Of a DNA stretch of 12,781 nucleotides, positions 1 to 5,909 are shown one piece after another (the stretch's first letter is position 1; the number at the start of each line of letters is the position of its first letter). The stretch is from an uncultured Actinomycetes bacterium (GTDB taxonomy: Bacteria > Actinomycetota > Thermoleophilia > Solirubrobacterales > Solirubrobacteraceae): positions 1 through 12,781 of the forward strand of contig CALAQT010000526.1 of NCBI GenBank assembly GCA_937888775.1. The letters run 5' to 3'. The translations under genes and the position numbers were made by a program. The notes under the pieces are model-generated. The model saw nothing but the letters and a program-made list of their open reading frames with translations. It did no database searches and was not told the origin of the DNA.

Positions 1-582
1 CGTCATCCGGATGTGGCGCTGACGCTGGCCGAAGGAGAGCCGGAGGAGATCGCGCCACGGTTGCGGGCCGGTGAGTTCGACCTGGCGCTGCTATTCGAGT
101 TCCCGGGCGCGCGCGAGCGGCCAGGAACTGGACTGCGTTCGACGACGCTGTTGGAGGACGCGATGCACGTCGCGATGCCCGTGGATCATCCGCTGGCCGC
201 CAAGCATTCACTGACGCTCGCCGATCTGCGCGACGAGCAATGGGTCCAGACCTCAGCCTTGAGTCCCTGTGCCCGGCACGTGGTCCGCTCGTGCATGGCG
301 GCGGGCTTTGAGCCCCACGTGACGTTCGAGAGCGACGACTACGAGACGATCCAGGGGTTAGTGGCGGCCGGCGTCGGCGTGGCGCTGATCCCGCGGCTGG
401 CGCTGACCCGGGTCCATCCGGAGATCGTCGTGCGCGAGCTTGCCCCGGCCAGCCCGGCCCGGAAGGTGACCGTGGCGACGGTGTCAGGACCGGGGGTGGC
501 GCCGTCGGCCAAGACGATGGTCAGGGTGCTCAGCGAGGTGGCCCGGCGCTACACCGAGCACTCGATCCCGTGGGCCGCCTAG
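1..582 (+). CDS. LysR-family transcriptional regulator, C-terminal part (5' end outside window)
   Basis: The reading frame is open from base 1 to the TAG at 580-582, about 193 residues. The N-terminal helix-turn-helix lies upstream of the window. What remains resembles the effector-binding (type 2 periplasmic-binding-like) domain of LysR regulators. It has an early GEPEEIAPRLRAGEFDLAL segment (the family's usual 'L..G.lDlal' pattern), then VAMPVDHPLAA, the LTLADLRDEQWV stretch, and GLVAAGVGVALIPRLAL, matching the family's 'V.aG.GvallP' motif. Such domains bind a small effector and change DNA contacts of a LysR tetramer. LysR genes usually control a divergent neighbour, which here would lie upstream and outside the window, so no target can be named. 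The gene converges with the minus-strand SRPBCC gene, with 33 bp between the stops. Family assignment is firm; the ligand is unknown. Confidence 0.9.
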   Translation, partial: RHPDVALTLAEGEPEEIAPRLRAGEFDLALLFEFPGARERPGTGLRSTTLLEDAMHVAMPVDHPLAAKHSLTLADLRDEQWVQTSALSPCARHVVRSCMAAGFEPHVTFESDDYETIQGLVAAGVGVALIPRLALTRVHPEIVVRELAPASPARKVTVATVSGPGVAPSAKTMVRVLSEVARRYTEHSIPWAA

Positions 583-597
583 TGAACGCTGCACTAG
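579..597. terminator. Short inverted repeat between convergent genes, possible terminator
   Basis: CTAGTG (579-584) and CACTAG (592-597) form a perfect 6-bp stem with a 7-nt loop. The repeat overlaps the stop codon of the LysR gene and lies just before the end of the convergent SRPBCC gene. There is no T-run on either side and the stem is short and not GC-rich, so terminator function is only a guess from position. Confidence 0.3.
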
Positions 598-615
598 ACG
601 CTCCACGTCGGAACC

Positions 616-1068
616 TCAGGTCCCCAGAGCCAGCGCCCGGGCGAGCTCGCCGGGGCGTCCGCCGACGACCAGCGGCCGGATCAGGCGCTCCAGCGGGCGG
701 CGGGCAAAGCCGCCGATCGGGCCGGGATCGACCTCGAGCGCGTAGGTCGCCCGCGTCCGACCCGTGCCCAGGGCCAACAGCTCCCAGGATCCCCGCATCC
801 AGTCCAGGTCATCTGACTCGAGCTGGCTCCAGGTCAAACGGTGCGGCTGGTGGTACTCGAATTGCACGCGGACCCTGACCTTGGTGATCTTGGCGTCGCT
901 GACGGTGTCGCAGACCGACGGGCGGCCGTGTTCGTCGGAGCTCACGACCTCGACGAGCTCCAACCCTCGCTGCCAGCTCGGCGCGTTGGCGACGTCGGCG
1001 ACCATCGTCCAGCAGCGCGCGATCGGCGCGTCGAGATCTTTGGAGGAGGACCCGCTCATCACCGGCAT
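616..1068 (-). CDS. SRPBCC-fold (polyketide cyclase/START-like) protein
   Basis: This is a 150-residue protein with the pattern of the SRPBCC/Polyketide_cyc2 family. The N-terminal strand leads into 'DLDAPIARCWTMVADVANAPSWQRGLELVEVVS', the usual 'i.apa..Vw..vaDv.n.p.W...v..v' opening with a conserved Trp. Central strands FEYHQPHRLTWSQLES and WELLALGTGRTRATYALEV follow, then a C-terminal helix (GGFARRPLERLIRPLV). Members form a helix-grip hydrophobic pocket and bind or process lipids, polyketides or other hydrophobic ligands. The ligand here cannot be told. I see no signal peptide or membrane segment, so it is probably cytoplasmic. An ATG at 1068 opens the frame. A second in-frame ATG at 1059 is equally possible, and no clear Shine-Dalgarno sequence decides between them. 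The gene follows the S53 peptidase on the same strand but is separated from it by a strong stem-loop, so it may have its own promoter. Confidence 0.82.
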   Translation of the reverse strand: MPVMSGSSSKDLDAPIARCWTMVADVANAPSWQRGLELVEVVSSDEHGRPSVCDTVSDAKITKVRVRVQFEYHQPHRLTWSQLESDDLDWMRGSWELLALGTGRTRATYALEVDPGPIGGFARRPLERLIRPLVVGGRPGELARALALGT

Positions 1069-1084
1069 CGCATCACTTAGTGCA

Positions 1085-1126
1085 CGTTCTCGGAAGACCT
1101 TTGCGCTTATCAGGTCTTCCGGAACG
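1085..1126 (-). terminator. Strong stem-loop after the S53 peptidase gene, probable terminator
   Basis: CGGAAGACCT (1091-1100) pairs with AGGTCTTCCG (1112-1121) around an 11-nt loop. The stem is extended by CGTTC (1085-1089) with GAACG (1122-1126) across a single bulged T at 1090, giving 15 base pairs in all. It starts only a few bases past the TAG (1134-1132) of the minus-strand peptidase gene and lies before the SRPBCC start. No U-tract follows, as is common for terminator hairpins of high-GC actinobacteria. Position and stem strength support a terminator or mRNA 3'-end stabiliser. Confidence 0.6.
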
Positions 1127-1131
1127 CCGCG

Positions 1132-3672
1132 CTAGCGCTCACGCTGAGGGGCGATCGACAACAGACTGGTGGCGCCACCGGTGTCGAGCAGGCTGACGCT
1201 CAGATGGGGCGGGGCGCCGGTGTGTCGAAGCATGGCGCTGGGGAGCAGGCCCGAGCCGCCGCGCAGCGCGGGATAGGCCACCGTCACCCGGACCTTAGAC
1301 GCTGGCACACGCAGCTCTATCGACAGGCTGCCGTGGACCAGCCGGTCGCTGAACCGCGTCCGCGTGACGCCGGGCGCCGAGACGCTCACGCGCCGCGTGG
1401 AGGCAAAGCGCAGGCCGTGGGGAAGGCGCAGCGCGACCGTCTGGATCGCCGGTGCGCCGCGGCCGGCTGCCACCGTGAATGTGAGCTTGGGCCGGCCGAT
1501 ACCGAGGCCGCTGATCACGGCGCCGGAGACCGTCGGCGGACCGCCGATCGTCCAGTCGAACACGCTTCTGGAGATGGCGCCGGCAGCGTCTTGCGCGCTC
1601 GCGGTGACCGCATAGGCGCCACGACGTCGTGGCCGGCCTGAGATTCGGCCGCTGGTGCTGTTGACCGACAGTCCGGGCGGCAGCCCCGCGGCGCGATAGA
1701 CGATCCTCGCCCCGCGGGCATCGCGGGCGGTGAGCCGCAGACCGATAGCGGCGTGCAGGGGGGACTGCTGGGGCGGCGGGGTCGCGATCCGCAGCGCGTT
1801 GGCGCACAGGCCGGCGGCCAGCGACGCCGCGTTGGGGGTGCCGAGTCCGGTGGCCAGGTCATATCCGGCACCGGCGGAGTAGCGGCCGCCGTTGGTGGCG
1901 GTGAAGTCGTTGTCGCCGGAGACGATGTCGTTGAAGTCCGCGGCGTAGGCGCCACCAGCGGCGCGGTAGAGGGCCGGGTCGGCAAAGCCGATTGGGGTTC
2001 CGGCACAGGCGGGTGAGGCATCAGTCAGCGCGATCAGCGCAGCCCACACCGGCGCCGCGGCGCTGGTGCCACCGATGCCCTGCCACTGGGTCGCCTGTCC
2101 GGCCACCATGCCACTGCCGTTCCAGTAGATCAGGTAGCCGGTGGCGGGGTCCGCGTCGGCCGACACGTCAGGGACCTCCCGGCAGTATCCGCCGACGTTG
2201 CCGCACAGCGCTCCCGATGAGTCGGTGCCGATCACGTGCAGTGACGGCGAGGCGGAGCGCTGGCTGGCCGGCATCGGCCAGAAGCTCGAATTGCCGCCGC
2301 CGCCGGCGCCGGTCGGTGGTCCGGCGTCGGTCAGCCCTCCGCCACTGTTCCAGACCGTCTCGACCGGTCGCGGTCCGATCGCGTTCAGGGTGGTGCCGCC
2401 CACACCAGTGACGTAGGGCTGTCCCGCCGGATCGTCGACCGCGAGCTGCGTGTCGCCGCCAGCGCCGACGCCGTCGCAGTCCTCTGAGCCGTTGTCGCCT
2501 GATGCCGCCACGATCGTCTGGCCCTGCACGGCGGCCTGCTCAAACAGCGTGTTCTCGGCATTCAGGGGACCGGCGCCCTGAGCCGACTCGCACTGGCCCC
2601 ACGACACCGAGATCACCTGGGCGCGGTCCTGGTTGATGATCTGTGAGTAGATGTCATACGGGCCTGATCCCGGGGACCCGGAGTTTGAATTCGGCCCCTG
2701 GTAGACGACCAGCTTGGACTCGGGCGCCAGGCCGATCAGGTTCTCGATGTCGAGGGCCGCCTCACCGGAGCCAGCCCCGCTGCCGGCGCCGCCGTCGACC
2801 GCAAGGTAGGACACCGACGTGTGGGTGCTGTAGCAGGCCTGATAGGCGGCGACGTCGTTGGGGTCGTCGGGCTCAAGCTCGTAGACGGCGATGGTCACCC
2901 CGGCGCCACCATCCCCGGCCTGATAGAGCCCGGGGAACCCGTACGCCGATGCGATCTGATCGGCCGTGTACGCGCTCTGGCTGGGCGCCGAAGCCTGCGC
3001 CTGAGCGCACGGCTGGGGGCCTCCGGTGACCACATGCGGCCGCGCCGGCGTGGGAAGCCCGGCAGGGTTCGCGGGCCTGAGCAGCAGCGGGCTGGGCGCC
3101 GCCACCGTGTCGAGCCCGATCACGGCCTGGACCGAGCCCGCCGCCACTGCGTCGAACGAGGGTGCGGCCGTGGTCGCGATCGCCGTCTTGTGACCGGGCG
3201 CCACCAAGCGCAAGAAGGAGAGTGAGAACGCTCGTTGCAGGCGGCCGGCGCTGGCGTCGACAGGGATTGCGAGCGCATTCGTGGTAGTCGCCCCGGGGTT
3301 CAGTCCGTGCGCGCGCAGTGACCGGCGCACGGTCGTCAGCTGCGCCGCCGTCGCGCCGAAGCGCCGGGCGAACTGTCTGGGTGTCAGGTACGCCCCGTAG
3401 CGGCCCGACCCTGGCGTCGAGACGGCGCGGGCGTAGGCGGCCAGCGCCGCTGGATCACGCGGCCGAAGGGTGATCGTCACGTGCAGGCGCGTGCCGGCGG
3501 GCAGAGCGCCGGCCACGGTGTCGCCGGCCGGAGGGGCGGGTACGCGCCCGACGCGCATCAGCCCGGTGGTTGATGCGCCGGCGCGCCCGGGCTCGAGCGC
3601 CGATCCCGCCCAGATCGCGAGCGCGCACCCCAATAGCAGCCAGATCTCCCGGCCTGATGCTGCTTTCGCCAT
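1132..3672 (-). CDS. Secreted S53-family serine-carboxyl peptidase (sedolisin/kumamolisin type) with Ig-like C-terminal tail
   Basis: The frame opens at a GTG (3717, 861 aa). I prefer the ATG at 3672 (846 aa) because it gives a normal signal peptide; neither start has a clear ribosome binding site. Residues below use the 861-aa numbering. A hydrophobic core at about 25-41 precedes an A-G-A cleavage site near 48. A Pro-kumamolisin-like activation domain covers about 55-205 and includes YGAYLTPRQFARRFG. The S53 catalytic domain follows at about 245-640. Its catalytic set is complete: Glu319 and Asp323 in GEAALDIE, Asp408 in ASGDNG, and nucleophile Ser552 in GGTSAAAP. The Ca-binding site is also present: Asp597-Ile598 and Gly616, Gly618, Asp620. 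Residues about 648-726 (LPPGLSVNSTSGRISGRP) match putative Ig (He_PIG-type) domains, and a further beta-rich region of unknown type runs to the end. S53 enzymes mature by autocleavage, usually at acid pH. No membrane anchor or sorting motif is visible, so it is probably released. A hairpin follows the stop. Confidence 0.93.
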   Translation of the reverse strand: MAKAASGREIWLLLGCALAIWAGSALEPGRAGASTTGLMRVGRVPAPPAGDTVAGALPAGTRLHVTITLRPRDPAALAAYARAVSTPGSGRYGAYLTPRQFARRFGATAAQLTTVRRSLRAHGLNPGATTTNALAIPVDASAGRLQRAFSLSFLRLVAPGHKTAIATTAAPSFDAVAAGSVQAVIGLDTVAAPSPLLLRPANPAGLPTPARPHVVTGGPQPCAQAQASAPSQSAYTADQIASAYGFPGLYQAGDGGAGVTIAVYELEPDDPNDVAAYQACYSTHTSVSYLAVDGGAGSGAGSGEAALDIENLIGLAPESKLVVYQGPNSNSGSPGSGPYDIYSQIINQDRAQVISVSWGQCESAQGAGPLNAENTLFEQAAVQGQTIVAASGDNGSEDCDGVGAGGDTQLAVDDPAGQPYVTGVGGTTLNAIGPRPVETVWNSGGGLTDAGPPTGAGGGGNSSFWPMPASQRSASPSLHVIGTDSSGALCGNVGGYCREVPDVSADADPATGYLIYWNGSGMVAGQATQWQGIGGTSAAAPVWAALIALTDASPACAGTPIGFADPALYRAAGGAYAADFNDIVSGDNDFTATNGGRYSAGAGYDLATGLGTPNAASLAAGLCANALRIATPPPQQSPLHAAIGLRLTARDARGARIVYRAAGLPPGLSVNSTSGRISGRPRRRGAYAVTASAQDAAGAISRSVFDWTIGGPPTVSGAVISGLGIGRPKLTFTVAAGRGAPAIQTVALRLPHGLRFASTRRVSVSAPGVTRTRFSDRLVHGSLSIELRVPASKVRVTVAYPALRGGSGLLPSAMLRHTGAPPHLSVSLLDTGGATSLLSIAPQRER

Positions 3673-3756
3673 CTCAGAGCCGCAGGCTAATGCTTCTCGC
3701 CGGAAATAACGTCGCACCGAGCCGCTCGAATGTGACGATGTCTATGGTGGGGAGCG

Positions 3757-4380
3757 CTAGTGCAGCCGGTCAGCGGGCGCGTCCGCTCCGGGGCGGGAGG
3801 CGCTGACGACCACGAACCACGGGCTCTCGTGGATCACCCTGCCGCCACCGAGCTCCCCGGCCAGCGCGTGGGCGTCGAAGTAGCGCTTGTAGACCTCAAA
3901 CCGCGAGCCGTCGTTAAGGACGCGCTCCTGGTGCTCTTCGGCCTCATGGTCAGGTCGCAGGGCGGAGTCGACCACCACGAGCTCCGGCGCGATCCGCCAT
4001 GCCTGCGAGACGAACCCGCCGCGCTCGGGCTGCACCAGATGACCGTAGAAATGCGCGGTGAAAATGCGCGTGAAACTGTCAGCGCCGAACGGGAGCTCGA
4101 GTGCGTCGCCACAGACGAAGTCCGCGCCGGGCAGGCGGCGGCGCGCGATCTCCAGCATCTGCTCACTCTGATCGAACCCCGTTACCTCGCCGCGGAGATG
4201 ACGCGTCAGAAAACCGGTGCCGCAGGCGACGTCGAGCGTCCTCGCCGCCGGCAGTGCGTCGATTGCGCGCTCTAGCTTGGCCACCGCCTCGGTCCAGCCG
4301 GGACGCTCGCGCTCGGCAAAGCGTCCCTGGCCGAGGTACCACTCGTCGTACTCGGGCGCGCGCGTGTCGTACTCCTTCAC
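3757..4380 (-). CDS. Class I SAM-dependent methyltransferase
   Basis: The core shows the Rossmann-fold methyltransferase motifs. Motif I is ARTLDVACGTGFLTRHL, which binds SAM. Next come an acidic loop ending in GFDQSEQMLEIARRRLPGA, then DFVCGDALELPFGADSFTRIF (motifs II/III) and a later strand APELVVVDSAL. The opening 'VKEYDTRAPEYDEWYLGQG' resembles the start of small ubiquinone/menaquinone- or Ubie-like methyltransferases, but the acceptor cannot be told from sequence. The frame extends to a GTG at 4470, which would overlap the acetyltransferase gene by 58 nt. I prefer the GTG at 4380 (207 aa), 32 nt after that gene's TGA, where the conserved part begins; neither has a clear Shine-Dalgarno sequence. 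It is probably co-transcribed with the acetyltransferase upstream. The product is likely a soluble cytoplasmic enzyme. Confidence 0.85.
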   Translation of the reverse strand: MKEYDTRAPEYDEWYLGQGRFAERERPGWTEAVAKLERAIDALPAARTLDVACGTGFLTRHLRGEVTGFDQSEQMLEIARRRLPGADFVCGDALELPFGADSFTRIFTAHFYGHLVQPERGGFVSQAWRIAPELVVVDSALRPDHEAEEHQERVLNDGSRFEVYKRYFDAHALAGELGGGRVIHESPWFVVVSASRPGADAPADRLH

Positions 4381-4412
4381 GCCGCGAGCAATGTTGGCAG
4401 ACGCTCGCCGGG

Positions 4413-5051
4413 TCAGCGCCGTCTGCGCTCGGCCAGACGCTGTTGCAGGTGCGCCTTGACCGCGGGCCACTCATCGTCGATCACCGAGTAGTAGGCCGAG
4501 TCCCGGGGCTGCCCGCCCCGGACGACCATGTGCTTGCGCAGAATCCCCTCGAACTTGGCCCCGAGCGCCTCCAGCGCCCCGCGTGAGCGCTCGTTGCGGG
4601 CGTCGGTCTTGAACTCCACCCGCTGCAGGCCGGCGTGCTCGAACGCGTGTGAGAGCAGCAGCAGCTTGGTCTCGACGTTCGCGCCTGAACCCCACGCATC
4701 GCGTGCCAGCCAGGTCCAGCCGATCTCAGCCCGGAGATGCTCGAATCTCAGCTCCATGAAGCGGGTCGAGCCCAGCGGCTCGCCGCTGCGAGCGTCGACG
4801 ATCGCGAATGGGACCTCGCGGCCCTGCCTGGCGGCCTCCAGTGTTCGGCACACCCAGCGGTGCAGGTGCTCGCCAGAGGCGGCCATGTTCTCCGGCAGCC
4901 AGGCGAACACGTCGTGCTCACGGGCGGCATGAGCCAGGCCCCGTTCATGCGCCAGGGTGAGCGGCTCGACGAGCACCAGCTCCCCTGTGAAGGCTGCGAC
5001 CAGGTCTGAAACCGTCGGCGCGTTTCGCTCGGCGTTGGCGATTGGATCCAC
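4413..5051 (-). CDS. GNAT-family N-acetyltransferase, RimJ/RimL type
   Basis: This 212-residue protein has the order typical of RimJ/RimL-like GNAT enzymes. It begins with an N-terminal 'LVLVEPLTLAHERGLAHAA' type strand-helix. Strand PFAIVDARSGEPLGSTRFMEL follows, then the IGWTWLARDAWGSGANVETKLLLL segment. There the W..G.G.N.E motif stands for the acetyl-CoA pyrophosphate loop. The end shows RVEFKTDARNERSRGALEALGAKFEGILRKHMV, which is strongly characteristic of the group, and a closing 'DSAYYSVIDDEWP'. It should transfer an acetyl group from acetyl-CoA to an amine, either a protein N-terminus or a small molecule; the substrate is not determinable. The GTG start at 5051 is supported by GAGG at 5060-5057, five bases upstream. 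It lies 66 bp after livF and 32 bp before the preferred methyltransferase start, and may be read through from the transporter operon or form a separate two-gene unit. Confidence 0.9.
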   Translation of the reverse strand: MDPIANAERNAPTVSDLVAAFTGELVLVEPLTLAHERGLAHAAREHDVFAWLPENMAASGEHLHRWVCRTLEAARQGREVPFAIVDARSGEPLGSTRFMELRFEHLRAEIGWTWLARDAWGSGANVETKLLLLSHAFEHAGLQRVEFKTDARNERSRGALEALGAKFEGILRKHMVVRGGQPRDSAYYSVIDDEWPAVKAHLQQRLAERRRR

Positions 5052-5064
5052 GACTACCTCATAT

Positions 5065-5081
5065 GGCCCACCGGCGGGGCC
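5065..5081 (-). terminator. GC-rich small hairpin between livF and the GNAT gene
   Basis: GGCCC (5065-5069) and GGGCC (5077-5081) form a 5-bp all-GC stem with a 7-nt loop in the 66-bp gap after livF. No T-run follows. It may be a weak terminator that separates the transporter operon from the acetyltransferase gene, or it may be chance in GC-rich DNA. Confidence 0.3.
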
Positions 5082-5117
5082 CTACGATGTGGTCCTTCGT
5101 GGCTCAGACCTGACGCT

Positions 5118-5909
5118 CTACGGGGTATGACTTGGTCCTCCGCCGAGGAACGAGTCGACGAACTCGGGACTGGAGGCCAGCTCGGTGGGGCTACCTTGCA
5201 TCCGCAGCTGTCCGCCGCCGAGAACATAGGTGCGATCTGAGATCTCAAGCACCGCTTTGGCTCGCTGCTCGACGATCAACACCGACGCCCCCGTCCCGGC
5301 CAGCTGTCGCACGTGATCCTGCAGAACCGAAGTGGCGATCATCGGCGCTAGGTTCGCCGTCGGCTCGTCAAGCACGACGAGCGCCGGTTCGAGCATCAAT
5401 GCCCGGCCCATCGCCAACATCTTGCGCTCACCGCCGCTCAGCTTGCTCGCCCGCCTTCCGAGCATTCTCTGCAGTTGCGGGAATACGTCAAGGACGTGCT
5501 CGACGCGGGCGGCCACCTCCCGGGATTTGAGCAGGTAGCCGCCCATCTCGAGGTTCTCACGCACGGTCAGCGGGCCGAACACGTCATCGACCTGAGGCAC
5601 ATAGCCGACGCCGATCCGGGCGACGTTCTCAGACGGCCAGCCGGTGACATCGCGATCGTCGACGAAGACCTGGCCTGAGAGGACCTCGACCAGCCCGACA
5701 ACGCTCTTGAGCAGAGTGCTCTTGCCCGAGCCGTTCGGACCGACGATCGAGACCACCTCACCGGGATCCACCGAGATAGAGACGCCGTGGATAACTGGGC
5801 TGCCCTGATAGCCGGAGGTCAGATCCTCGGTCCGCAGCGATACCCCTCGAACCTTGTGCTCCAGAAGTTTGGCGGCGCCGTTCTCAACCGACAAGGTAGG
5901 CCTCCACAA
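5118..5909 (-). CDS. livF: HAAT-type ABC transporter ATP-binding protein LivF
   Basis: This 263-residue ATPase belongs to the LivF branch of branched-chain-amino-acid-type (HAAT) importers. It pairs with the LivG-like domain to drive uptake. Motifs in order are Walker A GPNGSGKST (57-65), a Q-loop in YVPQ (Gln106), the signature LSGGE (157-161), Walker B VVLDEP (178-183) and LIVEQ. In that last motif Gln replaces the usual H-loop His, as is normal in LivF proteins. The DEPTANLAPM segment is also typical of LivF. The start is a TTG at 5909, which overlaps the end of the LivM-LivG gene by 26 nt. It is chosen because AAGGAGG (5919-5913) lies just upstream and no ATG or GTG is found in frame nearby. 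The overlap implies translational coupling. The spacing of three bases between the Shine-Dalgarno sequence and TTG is rather short, so weak initiation is possible. Confidence 0.95.
   Translation of the reverse strand: MWRPTLSVENGAAKLLEHKVRGVSLRTEDLTSGYQGSPVIHGVSISVDPGEVVSIVGPNGSGKSTLLKSVVGLVEVLSGQVFVDDRDVTGWPSENVARIGVGYVPQVDDVFGPLTVRENLEMGGYLLKSREVAARVEHVLDVFPQLQRMLGRRASKLSGGERKMLAMGRALMLEPALVVLDEPTANLAPMIATSVLQDHVRQLAGTGASVLIVEQRAKAVLEISDRTYVLGGGQLRMQGSPTELASSPEFVDSFLGGGPSHTP

Noticed and set aside
570..1135. Plus-strand open frames opposite the SRPBCC gene (570-878, 764-1135, 841-1080)
   Set aside because: They are antisense to a gene with clear family motifs, have Arg/Pro/Ser-rich low-information translations, and no family pattern. 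This is typical of GC-rich DNA.
1204..3709. Several antisense or out-of-frame open frames within the S53 peptidase gene
   Set aside because: The peptidase frame carries all catalytic motifs through the whole region. The other frames are compositional shadows.
5054..5248. 64-residue minus-strand frame across the livF-GNAT gap
   Set aside because: It mostly overlaps the livF 3' end in another frame, has no recognisable motif, and its translation is Ser/Pro/Arg-rich noise.
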